Source: Gremmenia infestans (Eukaryota > Ascomycota > Leotiomycetes > Helotiales > Hamatocanthoscyphaceae). Taken from it: DNA of 64,000 nucleotides. Below the pieces are notes generated by a model. It saw only the letters and a list, made by a program, of their open reading frames with translations, was not told where the DNA came from and did not search any database. Where the stretch lies: assembly GCA_032629725.1 (NCBI GenBank), contig JAFEVB010000031.1, forward strand, positions 310,001-374,000. The letters are read 5' to 3'. Positions within the stretch are counted from its first letter, which is position 1. Every line of letters starts with the position of its first letter. This document shows, in pieces, positions 24,522 through 35,408 of the stretch. A program made the translations under genes and the position numbers.

Positions 24522-25844
24522 CTAAGGTCCAATACTCCTCTCCTCAACAACATCCAGACCCTGCGGCCCCTCACTCCCATAAACACCCCTCTGCTCCACA
24601 CTCTTTCTCCTCAATCTCATCCGACTATCCGCCTTCTCCCTAAAACCCTCCCTCAACCCACTTCCCCTAAATTCACTCGCTCCCTGCTCCTTCACAGCGC
24701 GCATCTTCTCTTCTTCTTCCTTGTCATTCAGACTTCGTGCAATGCCGGAGTTTATGGTACCGCGAATTGCTTCGCCTGCGCCGTGAATGCCTTTGATCGT
24801 GCTGGTGAGCGTTCCGCGCTTACTCGTTCCAATTCCTGTGCCTGTCTCTGTGCCTATTGCTCCCGTCCCTGTTCCCCCGGAAGGACGGGAAAAGTTTGGA
24901 GTTTTAGGTCGGGTTGGAGATGATGGCTCTGTGGTGTGAGTAGGCGGACGAGCGTGGGTAATCGCCGGCTCTACCATAGGAGCATATGCAGATTTATGGG
25001 TGCGGTTTCTGCCCTCTGCTGACGGAGCGTATGGGGTACTGTGGGTAGGGTCTCCAGTCTCTGCTGTAGGAGCATATGTAGTGTTGTTGGTGCGGTTTGG
25101 ACTGCTTGACAGAGGCTGCACATTGGGCGAGGTTCTGGCCTCTGAACGCTCGGGATATGGTGGCGAGGTGTTACTAGAGGTGGCCCTGGTGGGAGAGTTG
25201 GAAATAGAATTCCGGAGCTCAGAACGTGGGGGAATTGGACGACCCCCTGAGGTGCTATCTGTCCTGGGAATTGGGTCGGAGTCTATGATAGGTGGTGGCG
25301 GTTGGAGTTCATAGTCCTGTGGAGTACTGGCTACTTGTGATTGTATTGGTGTTGGCTTTCTGGCTGGAGATTGCATTCTTCCCAAGTTGGGGCGAGACTG
25401 TTGCTGGGATATGTTTTGTGGCGGCGCTTGGCCTGTAGGTTGTGGAGTGTCTGCAACTGGCGGATTGGCATTCTGATTGACCGTCGTCTCAGACTGCTGA
25501 GGAGGATCGGTGCTTGGATTGTAGGGCTGGGACGTAGTATGCGTTTCACCGTCTGCCCCTACAGTGGTGGTTGCTTTTTTTGCCATCAGCTTGAGATCCT
25601 ATGAGCACAAACAATGCAACTTACTGGTTGTAGTTGTGGTCGTTGTAACCACGGTAGTTCCAGGTGCTCGGCCTCGAGGCTGAGGGGGCGGCTGATGAGT
25701 TCGAGGGTTTGTGTCGGCGTTTGATACATTGCTACTCGAATAGTATGTTGAGTCGTGATCTCTATTGTAGTTTGAAGACTGCGGGGTAGTAGTGGCGTTA
25801 GAGAGCTCGGTACGAGTCTTGTCTTTACTTTTGAAAAGACCCAT
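24522..25844 (-). CDS. Pro/Ser/Thr-rich protein with an N-myristoylation-like start
   Basis: Two exons, 25844-25625 and 25573-24522, around a 51-nt intron (GTAAGT donor, CTGAT branch, AAAAAAAG acceptor); 423 residues. Other acceptors nearby (for example 25559) would also keep the frame, so a few residues at the junction are uncertain. The protein begins MGLFKSKDK, matching the MGxxxSK rule for N-myristoylation, followed by a Thr run (TTVVTTTTTTT region). Most of the chain is disordered: QP-, SP- and TYAP-rich repeats such as NTTYAPTAETGDPTHSTPYAPS. The conserved part is the last 110 residues, GTLTSTIKGIHGAGEAIRGTINSG and a highly charged helix (NDKEEEEKMRAVKEQ). Function unknown; a membrane-tethered scaffold is conceivable but unproven. 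Confidence 0.8.
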
Positions 25845-26513
25845 CTTGCACGCGTGAATACCCAGTTAGTTTAACTTATATGTGAGATGAGAGAAATGAA
25901 ACTATAAAAAGAGGAATATTAAAAATGGAGGGGAAGCATATAAGACAAGTATAGAAGAAACTGTGGCTAGTGCTTTGCGTCATGTTGCATGAATCTTCAC
26001 CAGAACAGGGAATATTAGCGCTAGATGTGCATTTTTCGACGTTAGACGAGTAGGGAGGTGGCGCAGCTGAAAGGGGCGGGAGAGGAGGGGCGGGGCAAGT
26101 TAGGCAACATCTAGGCATAGACATGAGGTTGCTTGATGAGTTGTGTGAGTATAAGTTGTGATGTGAACTTCCGTTGAATACCTCCAATTGCTATGTTCTC
26201 TGCCATCTGCATCTGCCATCAGTCAAGTAACGCTCAGTGTCCAAGTGTCCAAATGCCGGGTCCCGAAAAGTGCCTGTCCCATCATCCGACTATCAAGTCC
26301 CTTTTGTTCCTCGATCCTCCTTCATGTTCGTCCAGCTTTGTCAGTTAGGTATGGAAGCGGGAGACCAGTCGGTAGCTGAATCGCTTACCTTACCAGACAA
26401 GACCAAGCCCATATATGCCCCCGAATAATAGACAAGCTGGCAGTCGTATATATAGATCTTCAGCAATCAGTTTTCAAGGCTAAAGTGTTAACATTCACTT
26501 GCGCAAAAGACCT
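25845..26513. other. Spacer
   Basis: About 670 bases containing the promoter of the myristoylation-motif gene on the minus strand. Short overlapping open frames on both strands look accidental (low-complexity Pro/Ser). Nothing else was seen. Confidence 0.5.
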
Positions 26514-26762
26514 TCAAGGCTCCCAAGACATCTGAAAACCTACCACAGCCCATGTCGCCCCAATAAGCTCCCGTTCCAATGCCTCTGTCTCGTCCATCGC
26601 TGCCGTCTGAGAACATACATCGACTACCCTGGTAACCTTGATTGTCCTCTCGTCAGAGCCATCGGTGGAGAAAGCGACGTCTCGTTCCGAAACAAGGTGT
26701 ACGACTCGCTTCGGGCGTCTGTCATTGTCCGTGCCGCAGAGCTTGCTTATGAGGGTCCCCAT
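26514..26762 (-). CDS. Possible small protein of 82 residues, MGxxxS start
   Basis: An ATG-started frame of 82 codons with balanced amino-acid composition. It begins MGTLISKLCG, which fits an N-myristoylation site (Gly2, Ser6, Lys7) with a cysteine two residues later that could be palmitoylated. The rest alternates basic and acidic stretches (DNDRRPKRVVHL, DETEALERELIGATW). I do not recognise a family. The opposite strand has a longer open frame (26499-26819) without clear protein character. Treat as a candidate only; chance is a realistic alternative. Confidence 0.33.
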   Translation of the reverse strand: MGTLISKLCGTDNDRRPKRVVHLVSERDVAFSTDGSDERTIKVTRVVDVCSQTAAMDETEALERELIGATWAVVGFQMSWEP

Positions 26763-27414
26763 CGCACAGAGTTGTTAATTAAAAGCCTGTTCGAAAGATC
26801 GGAGGTGTGTACACAGTAGAGGCTTGCTTATTAGCTTTAGAGTGTGAGGCGCTTACATGTTGAAAACTCGAGGAATCGTGAACTTGTATTGTAATTCACA
26901 GTGAATTGGCATAGCTGCGTCGTGCCGACAGATCTACTGAACTGGCAGTGAAGATGTTTTATACTTCTGAACAGGTTGAGATTTCTATGATCAATTGAAT
27001 ATCTGGAGAGGAAAATGAAAAACCATGAATTCCCCAGTTGATGTTTAGATATTCAGCTGGCATCAAAAATCTGAACTTCGTTCGCTCAAACTCCAAGAGC
27101 CCCTGGTCATGCCAAATAAGCCTTGGAAAGAAGATACTCCTGAATAGTGGTGGTTTATTGTATGTAGAGATTTATCCACGGCATGAAATTACCAGGCACG
27201 ATATGCGAGTCCACAAATGTTATCAGGTATCCAACGAGGATATCTTAAACGCCCAGTCAACGGCATGAGTTGGACGAATGAGGACATTCAGACGGACCAT
27301 CCTGGACGTGAAAACGACTCACGCCTCCCCACAATTGAATACTTTCATGTCGTCTTTGGAACTGAAGCCGCATGTAGGGTACGTACTCCGATATACGGTA
27401 CATTGCCTGAAGTC

Positions 27415-27629
27415 CTAGAGGCTTCGTTGGCGGAATCTCGATCAGCCGATACAATCGACCCACCTCGCTGCCGCCCTAAATTGGCGCCGATGTCAACAAA
27501 CTCCCGTATTCGTCACTAGAGGCTTTGTTGGTGAGGTCTCGATCAGCCGATAGCAATTGACCTACCTTGCTGTCGCCCTAAATTGGCGCGGCGCCAATGG
27601 CGCCGACGTCAACAAACTGCCGCATTCAT
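27415..27629. repeat. Two-copy tandem duplication, unit about 101 bp
   Basis: Copy A (27415-27513) and copy B (27516-27629) both start CTAGAGGCTT and share CTCGATCAGCCGATA, CGCCCTAAATTGGCG and GTCAACAAACT in the same order. Copy B has an extra GC-rich insertion with the palindrome TTGGCGCGGCGCCAA. The copies differ at many single sites, so the duplication is not recent. Confidence 0.8.
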
Positions 27630-28488
27630 GGCCATCAACCTTGGACGCTACCGCAGTCACTAATCACCTAGGTACGTGTACTGAGGGTATAAGAACAACC
27701 CGCCGCCCATCTTTCACTGCTTTCCTCCATCCTTTCTTCACATGAAACATCATCCACCACAGCCATTTTCATTAACCACCACCACAACACCACATCTTCC
27801 ATCAATGTTTCATCGGAACATGCACCTAAAAGGTACGCTCATTCTTTCTATCGCTTTCTTTTCCCGAAAATGTCGCATCTCGTCGTCGTCGCTCCAAGGT
27901 GTGCTCGTCGTCGCCAGTCGCGTCGCAGCATCAATGCATTCATCTATCAATTCCACAACCCATCATTGGCATATCATCAAGAGCAGTCGCTCAAGATGAA
28001 GTGATTGTAGTCGCAACCCAATGCCATCGTCGGTCCGCTCTACCCCCTCTTCCTCCCTTCCCTTCACCAGTGTCGTGGGCGAGACTCTGGTCTGTTCAGT
28101 GAGCGGCACTAGAAACAGAAAACGACCCACTCCTACTCCCAACTCCCAATGATTTCGTACATTTTCCTCTTTGAATCGATCGATCAATCGCAAAAGTATT
28201 TGGCGACTCGTTGCTTGCATTGCGTTGCATTTCAATCGAGACTGCTGTGAGCTGCAGACGCGGTCTGTATTTGTTTTGATTTCTGAAAGAGCATGAATTC
28301 ATTCTCTTTTGGCGCGTTTTTCCGGAGTTTGAGTTTCAGTAAGAGCAGTCTCAAGTTCAGGCTTCAACCTTCTCTTTCTGTTGTCCTAGTCCAACTCCAC
28401 TTTTATTACAAACTACGTGACATTCTTGCACATGCCTCACAGATACTCCATCATCTCACTAGTCCACTCCTTCGTCGACATCCTTTTA

Positions 28489-28564
28489 CCTCTTCAGCAT
28501 CACTTCCCCTCTTCAACATCACTTCCCCTCTTCAACATCACTTCCCCTCTTCAACATCACTTCA
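28489..28564. repeat. Minisatellite, four copies of a 19-bp unit
   Basis: Four consecutive units of CCTCTTCAACATCACTTCC; the first has CAGC instead of CAAC and the last ends TTCA. It sits in a CT-rich, apparently non-coding stretch. Confidence 0.9.
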
Positions 28565-28735
28565 CCTCTTTCACAACCCTTTCATTCCACTCTTCGCACG
28601 CCTCAACACGTTACGATTTTGAGCTGTAACATTGGTTCTCTCTGTTTCAACAGGTAAGACTTACAATCTCTGATACTGTTCACATCCATCCCTTTTCAAA
28701 TCCCAATCTCAGCTGACAATCTGTTCGCAGGTGAA

Positions 28736-28922
28736 ACCCAGAAGACCGCGGTCGGTTGCGCTGTTGATCCTGGGACGACTGTCGTCTTTCCTCTCGCATG
28801 GTGTCTTGACCGGAGATTCGGGGGTTTCGGACCTTGGATGTCTGGGATTGATACTATACGTGGAGGAAGGAAGGCATTCCTCTCGGAATCCACAGCGCAA
28901 CCGTCCGCGGTCTTCTGGGGCC
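28736..28922. repeat. Inverted duplication, arms about 27 bp or longer
   Basis: The left end (CCCAGAAGACCGCGGTCGG, then TTGCGCTGTTGATCC) is nearly the reverse complement of the right end (GGATTCCACAGCGCAACCG, then TCCGCGGTCTTCTGGGG). The enclosed part is about 130 bases with weaker internal symmetry. It can fold as a hairpin. No transposase is present. Confidence 0.7.
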
Positions 28923-29289
28923 CCTGGAGTGGAGTCTCTTTATCATGACTGCAGAGTCCTGCTGCTGGTGTTCGAGGCTCCTTGTATCTGGCTGGGGGGC
29001 TTCGGCCCCTTCGGACTAGATATTTGGAGTCATCGGCATCATCAGTAGGACTTCTGCAGCCTTGATAAATGAGAGTCTGCTTCAGGCCGGCAGCGATGGC
29101 TTACATCTTGCTGCCGCGCGGTGGGTACGGATGGGGGTTGGGTGTCTCGAGGCCTCAAAACGATGTATTGTCATGCAAGCAGCTCGCCGGCTACGGCTGG
29201 CGAGTTGCTGATTTGGCGATACATTTTATTGAGCTCCGAGATATTCGGCTCCCTCCTGCTTTACCGCGCGGGAGCAAAGTGTAAGCCAT

Positions 29290-29580
29290 CGGTGCTGGGA
29301 GCCTGGCGGCCGGCCATTCATGTGGCCCTGGCTCTGGATTTGAAGCAACTGGGTTTGAGAATCATCACAAGGAGCTTGGTGGCGGAGCAGCCACCGGTTC
29401 TTGGTTGGGTCAGGAACACGGGAATTGAAGCTTCGGCTGATCTCGTGCTTCCGGGCTTCGATCGAGACCGGTGTTCGTTCCACCATCAAGCTCCTCGTGA
29501 CGAGCTCCAACTCGGTGGCTTTAGACCCAGAGCCAGGGCCCATGAAAGGACCCGCCGCCAGGCTAGGTATATGTCCTGAA
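29290..29580. repeat. Inverted duplication with diverged arms of about 110-120 bp
   Basis: The left arm contains GGAGCCTGGCGGCCGG, CATTCATGTGGCCCTGGCTC and AAGGAGCTTGGTGGCGGA. The reverse complement of the right arm reads AGCCTGGCGGCGGG, TTTCATGGGCCCTGGCTC and GAGGAGCTTGATGGTGGA in the same order. The arms differ by many substitutions, so this is an old foldback. Both arms read as similar peptides, suggesting a formerly coding sequence was duplicated head to head. Confidence 0.7.
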
Positions 29581-30561
29581 AAATAAAGGTACGTCTGCCC
29601 TTCCCTAGGCTTTTGCTTATTGTCTGCAGATCTTGGCATGTCTCGTTGCACTAACACTGGAACACCTACGAATCTGAGCAGAAGAACAAAATCTCAAGAG
29701 AAGATGATGGTATGCAGTGTCTGATTTCTTGGACTGTGTTTTTTGCTAACACTTCGTCTTTCTGAGTACTCGTTTCCGAGACTGAAAAGGGGGGGGGAGG
29801 ACTCGACATATGGGGGAGGTTCTTGCAACCTGGTCTGTGAAAACGAGGTTTATGGGATCTTGTATACTAGTTCACTTGCTTCCTCAATGCAACACACTTC
29901 AAACGTCCTCCATCCTGACAAGATATGAAATTTGGATTGCACTTGCAATTTCCATGACGCTTTTGTGCTTAATCGATCAATCAACTTCACTCCACTCCAC
30001 TCATCTTAACTTCCCAATGCAAATCAGCGTGATCCACTCTCTACTTTCATCAAATTTTTGTGCCCACGAAAATTTCGAATTATTAACAGAATCTCTCGTT
30101 CGGCTCATACTGTAATTTCATGCAAAATACACCACTAGAAAGCAAGCAAGTAAATGGATATGGATATGGAAATTCAACACTAGGGGGTTCAAAATTCGAC
30201 AAACTTGACAGAAGCTTATTTGCTCTTGGGTACCGCTGTAGACTCGACTTCGAGAGTAAGCTTCTCCACTTTAAGACTTGTTCTAGCGATCTTCTTCATG
30301 AGTGCATGTATGCTAGTGAAAGGAAGCATCGAGTATCTGGAGACTTGCTCGGATCTGTGCACGAAGTTCACCATGTCCCTTGGAAGTAGAGCTTAGATAG
30401 CTGATGGTCAGTTCTGCTCTAGCTTATCTATAGTTTTAGAGTCGTAACAATCCCGTTCTGGTGGTTATTTGAGAGATAAGTAGGAAGCACACTCAAGGCT
30501 GGGTTGGAGGGGAAGGGGTCTCGGGGGTTTGGACAGAGGATCAGTTTTACGCGAGGCAGTT

Positions 30562-31263
30562 AAGCTACAGCGACGCAACTAACTAGTGTCAAAACGTGAT
30601 TTTTGCCGATGACCCCCCTTAAGTGGAAAACCCCTTGAATTATAATTATTAAATCGCGATTTGCTCTGCAACTACGCATTTAAATAAAAATCCAAGCTTA
30701 TAGCAAGATTGCGCATACTTAATAATTATTCTATACTCTTTTTTATATAGTCTTAAGCTCTAGTTCTTATACATTTTTGAAAAGGGCGGATTTCTGCAGA
30801 TTTTAGGGCAAAATAAGTAAGAAAAACAATTAAATCGCGATTTGCCCTATAACTATGCATTTAATCAAAAATCCAAGCTTATAGCAAGATTGCGCATACT
30901 TAATAATTATTCTATACTCTTTTTTATATAGTCTTAAGCTCTAGTTCTTATGCATTTTAATAAAGGGCGGGTTTTTATAGATTTTAAGGTAAAATAAGAA
31001 AGAAAATTATAATCTACTTGCGAATTTATAAAAATCCGCCCTTTTTTTTAATGCATAAGAACTAGAGCTTAAGACTATATAAAAAAGAGTATAGAATAAT
31101 TATTAAGTATGCGCAATCTTGCTATAAGCTTGGATTTTTATTTAAATGCGTAGTTGCAGAGCAAATCGCGATTTAATAATTATAATTCAAGGGGTTTTCC
31201 ACTTAAGGGGGGTCATCGGCAAAAATCACGTTTTGACACTAGTTAGTTGCGTCGCTGTAGCTT
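30562..31263. mobile_element. 702-bp foldback / MITE-like element with long terminal inverted repeats
   Basis: The left end AAGCTACAGCGACGCAACTA is the exact reverse complement of the right end, and the match continues almost perfectly for about 230 bases (30562-30790 against 31035-31263), including the segments TGCCGATGACCCCCCTTAAG and TATTAAATCGCGATTTGC. Inside lies a third, direct copy of the arm core (about 30828-30990), so the element has two forward copies and one reverse copy of the same unit. It is very AT-rich inside and GC-richer at the tips. It has no coding capacity, so it would be non-autonomous. No clear target-site duplication was seen at the two edges. It ends about 20 bases before coding-like sequence belonging to the H3K9 methyltransferase gene. 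Confidence 0.88.
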
Positions 31264-31336
31264 CTTTCAGCCTTGCACTGCACAGTATGACATCCCGAAG
31301 CACGTTGAGGAGGCATAGAACCTGCTGTACAACAAG

Positions 31337-32480
31337 ATGGATACGGAGTATCTCTTCAAAATACACTACAAGAGCCATGGAAAACCAAACCGGCATGTAA
31401 GTAACTGTCGTCTTTTATCAATTTATCTTCTTGCTTTTGCACTCGGCGCGTCGCTCTTTACGCGCCCCTCAATGGGTTACTAACCTCTCTCAGGACCTCA
31501 AAAACGAGAAGGCCAAATGCCATTGGTGCCAATTACGCGCATTTTCGACCAGCAAAACCTTCCCCGTAGCTATCGTTAATGACGTCGACAGCGATTCCAT
31601 CCCGCGCGACTTCGTATTCATCGAGAACTGTGAGCCAGGTAAAGGCATCGAGCTCCCGGATCCCGAGTTCTGCGTGGGTTGCGAATGTACGGACCATGAT
31701 ACGTGCAAATCCGACGAATGTTCCTGTCTGCAGGACATGACGGTTCTAGACGAGACGGACGAAGAGAAATACGTGTACGAGTCGAAGGGCAGGAAGGATA
31801 CGTTGAGAGCAGATTACCTGGATACGCGGGAGCCTATTTACGAATGTCATGATAAATGTTACTGTGGTGAGGATTGTCCGAATAGGGTCGTGGAGAGGGG
31901 TCGCAAGATCACATTGCAGATCTTCCGGACTGAAGATAATCGTGGTTGGGGTACGTTTCTACACTCCAGTTTTGCTTGCTACCAGGCTAACGTATATGTC
32001 TGCATAGGAGTACGGTCGAAGGATGATATAAGTAAAGGCCAGTACGTAGACAAATACGTTGGTGAAATCATTACGGCGGAAGAGACAGAGCGCCGACGCC
32101 AACTTTCGGACGTTGCGCAGAAGAAGGACGTCTACCTCTTCGAACTGGATAAATTCAAGGACGACGCAGATCGAGATCCCTCTCTTGCCAATACCGTCTT
32201 TGTAGATGGCGAGTTCCGCTCTGGCCCAACCCGGTTCATCAACCATTCCTGCGACCCAAATTTGCGGATTTTCGCCCGTGTCGGACCTCATGCCTTAAAG
32301 CGATTCCATGATCTGGCTTTCTTCGCCGTCAAGAATATCCCGGCTGGTACGGAGTTGACTTTTGATTATGTGGATGGGGAAGATGAGAAGCTGGAGGAGG
32401 AGAAGAGGGATCGGAGGAAGAAAAAGGAGATGACGAAGTGTCTGTGTGGATCGGACAACTGTCGTGGCTATCTATGGTAG
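31337..32480 (+). CDS. Histone H3 lysine-9 methyltransferase, SUV39/Clr4/DIM-5 type
   Basis: Three exons: 31337-31396, 31494-31950 and 32008-32480; 329 residues. The first intron (31397-31493) has a textbook donor GTAAGT and the branch/acceptor TACTAACCTCTCTCAG. The protein has a cysteine-rich pre-SET zinc cluster from about residue 80 (CxxCxCx5Cx4CxC, later CxxxCxCxxxC), a SET domain with RFINHSCDPN (residue 251) and ELTFDY (288), and a post-SET CxCx4C (CLCGSDNC, 318), so the catalytic core looks intact. This class makes H3K9 methylation for heterochromatin and, in Neurospora, directs DNA methylation. There is no chromodomain, as in DIM-5. The start is problematic: seven codons before ATG 31337 the same frame has a TAG (31316), and the coding-like frame continues upstream (DIPKHVEEA) nearly to the edge of the foldback element, so the N-terminus may be truncated. 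Confidence 0.88.
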
Positions 32481-33316
32481 TTGGCATTCTATATTAAATT
32501 TGGGTATGAACTGTTGGTTTCTTCTGGAGGTTGGAGTTACTTGTTGCGTCTGGTCGGCGTTTGTTTACGATATACCCTGCATAGGTAGTGGCGCTAGGTG
32601 GGAATACCCAAAACTGATACTTGAATGAAATATCCTTATATTCATATGGAGTGTCCTGCAATACATGGTCTGCATGCCCTCCGATGTATATTTGGTGATG
32701 TATTGGTCTCGAGTCTGCAAACTGCTCTCCCTAGTGGGATTCGAGACAGGGCAAATCAGGCAAGTGCGTTGGCCGTTGTCTTCCTCTCTCATCTCTCCTA
32801 CTCTATATGTTGTGCTACCACTAATTCCCGAGGTGTCAGCTTTTAGGTGAGTAATGTCCTTGCTATTGTAGCTCTTGGCGGTGCCTGTGTGGAACTTGGG
32901 AAGACGCGACACATTGCATATCTCGGGGACTTCTAATGGGACCCAATGTATGGTGTGCCAACACCAGAGATGTCTGAATAAATACTGTCTGAAGATTAAC
33001 ACCTCAGGGGGGGTTTCTTGATTTCTAAAGGGGCTGGAAATACCTCGGAATCATGCAGCGGACTCGTTGTCTTCATACGCTCGAAATCCACAATTACTTA
33101 TTTTTTAAGATTCATCTACTACGTCTTCTAAGAATGGATTCTTATTCTTCTCAGCTTTCGATAAAACACCTGGTTTTCGCGATTACCCCCCGGGGCGTAC
33201 CGTACCGTAGTACAGGGTACGGATCGGATCTGTCGGAGATAATCCAAAAGTGGATCGAATGGCGCACGCCATCCACATTAGGTGTTTAGTAATTGATCAC
33301 CCTGTTACCTCGATAA
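32481..33316. other. Spacer before the mitochondrial carrier gene
   Basis: About 840 bases with the 3' UTR of the methyltransferase gene and the promoter of the carrier gene. A GTACCGTACCGTAG-type simple motif lies near 33199. No gene was recognised. Confidence 0.5.
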
Positions 33317-34893
33317 ATGATGAGCGCTCGACGACACTTCAACACCATCAACATCAATATCATGGCTCAAAATAACGCTGATGCAGAGAGTCAAACAATC
33401 GTCCATAATGAACAGACGCCGCTACTTAATGACCACCAGTCGGATCATCAATCCGACGAAACTGAGCCGGAACCAGAACCCGAGCAGAAGGTGAGGCGAG
33501 CTAGCTGGTATGTCTGGAGAGCATTCTGGACTATCGCTGCGGCCCTCATTCTGGCTGCTTTCATCAAAGGCTGGGTAGACTCTGGTGGAGATGTTGACGT
33601 GGGTTCCAATCACAGCTTTTGATTATCATATTTGTCCCGCTAGCTAACTTTTATACTATAGTTTGACTTGAAAGCCGCGCTCAAGCGAGCTCTTGGAGGG
33701 GGTCTAAGTGGTGCTGCGGCTATGGTCCTGCAAGTTCTACTTTTGATGGTAATAATATTTCTATTCTTCACTGTTTGATATTGGGACTGAGAATTCTTCA
33801 GCCGCTTCGAACGATCATGAACTACCAATACCGGTTTGGGAATTCCTTCACGTCCGCGACAAAGACACTTTACCAAGACGGTGGTCTTCGGCGATACTAT
33901 CAAGGTATCGGGGCTGCACTTGTCCAAGGTAAGAGCTCTATCAACTCATTTCAATTATATTATATGATTCTAACTGTGCAGGACCGGTCTCGAGATTCGG
34001 AGACACGGCAGCTAATGCCGGGATCCTCGCCTTGCTCCAATCAAACTCTTACTTGAAAGACCTACCTTCACCTATCAAGACCATCTTCGCCTCATTATGG
34101 TAAGGAGCCTTATATGACACGACCCATCTATTCCTGAGCTAACCTGGCTCTTTCCAAGCGCTGCCGCTTTCCGAATGATCCTTACACCTGTCGATACTCT
34201 AAAGACGACCCTCCAGGTGCAAGGTGCAGGCGGGACCGCCGTGCTTCGTCAGCGTATCAAAATGCATGGAGTAGGCAGTCTGTGGTGGGGTGCCTTTGCC
34301 ACTGCGGCTGCCACGTTCGTGGGGCATTATCCTTGGTTTGCTACCGTAAGTCTATGCCCGCCATCCTCTTGGGCGGATCATCACACATCAACGTTCATCT
34401 TGCTTACTACATGCGTCTACTGGCAGTATAACTTCCTCTCAGAAACCATACCCGAGCCACCTAAACATTCCATCTTCGTATGGCTACTCCGTCTCGCCTT
34501 CATCGGATTCGTCGCATCCATCGTTTCAGATTCCATCTCCAACTCCCTTCGAGTAGTAAAAACCTACCGCCAAGTCAACAAAACCAAAGTTTCATATGGT
34601 AAGAAATTGTCCCCTCCCTACCTGCCACTCCTTACCTTCTCGATAATTTCCGCTAAACACACTTATAGCCGAGGCTGCGAGAGCAGTGGTCCGCGATGAT
34701 GGGATCATTGGATTACTTGGTCGTGGACTCAAGACGCGTATCCTAGCCAACGGGCTTCAAGGACTGCTGTTTTCGATCTTGTGGAAACTGCTCTTAGACC
34801 TGTGAGTTGCAGCATCCCTTTCTTTCACTTTAAAATATAGAGTCTAAAGCTAACCTTTCTCCTCAGCTGGGAACAGAAGACAAATTCCTAATG
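33317..34893 (+). CDS. Mitochondrial carrier family (SLC25-like) protein
   Basis: Eight exons: 33317-33598, 33662-33748, 33802-33928, 33982-34099, 34159-34345, 34427-34598, 34669-34801 and 34869-34893; 376 residues, all phases consistent. The last exon has only eight whole codons (WEQKTNS and stop). The N-terminal 60 residues are acidic and disordered (TEPEPEPEQK); the first hydrophobic segment is at about residues 66-83. The carrier signature appears in divergent form: MPLRTIMNYQYRFG with a following GGLRRYYQG, and TPVDTLKTTLQVQG with GSLWWGAFA. A third repeat is degenerate (SDSISNSLRVVKTYRQV, then IIGLLGRGLKTRI). The substrate cannot be told from the sequence. ATG 33362 (MAQNNADAES) is an alternative start. 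Such divergent carriers form a fungal/plant subgroup without a known substrate. Confidence 0.86.
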
Positions 34894-35408
34894 AAACATT
34901 TCAAGTGATTCTCATGGTAAGTCAGCAGCGGTGAGCTCCGTATATGGGCTATACTCAACAGCTTCATGCGGCAAATGTGGATCTTTTGGATAGTATAGAA
35001 AGAGAATTGTTATATTTGCATGGGCGGGCTGATATTTTAGGTCTTTTTGCATTCAGTAAGCGGGGTCTTGGAATAGAGCTGAAGAAAATGTCTCGTCTAT
35101 CAAGAATGGTCTTAATTGTACAAGCCAAGCCACAATTCATATTTGTCAGATCCATTTTCTATCTTCTCAGATTTACGGAGGTGACATTATAAAAACATCT
35201 CCAGTGGTTCGTCTGGAAGGTCTAAAAGGCATCGGGTCAATCGAATAGTTCAAAAAATATTACGGATTCAAAGTGGTTGATGGTAAGTCGATTGTTAGAG
35301 AATTTGCCACGAGTGAAAAACCAATCATTTGCCTGTAATTTTATCCTTTCGTGTATAACAAAGTATTCCTCAATTCAAGTATCCATACAGAGACGTACAA
35401 AATACAAT
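34894..35408. other. Convergent spacer
   Basis: About 515 bases between the carrier gene (plus) and the second P450 (minus), both ending here. AT-rich; no gene seen. Confidence 0.55.

Larger units (their letters stand above)
26763..30561. other. 3.8-kb gene-poor region with repeats
   Basis: No convincing gene on either strand. It contains a tandem duplication (27415-27629), a 19-bp minisatellite (28489-28564) and two inverted duplications (28736-28922 and 29290-29580), listed separately. The rest is CA/CT-rich or AT-rich spacer. Protein-like strings around 29100-29580 occur on both strands because of the inverted duplication and look like remnants. Confidence 0.5.

Noticed and set aside
27217..27519. 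100-codon plus-strand frame around the tandem duplication
   Set aside because: The frame is not preserved between the two copies of the duplication and has no recognisable motif.
31146..31400. 84-codon frame leading from the foldback element into the methyltransferase exon
   Set aside because: It starts inside the element and reads the first exon in the wrong frame; the correct frame joins at 31396 to the pre-SET exon.
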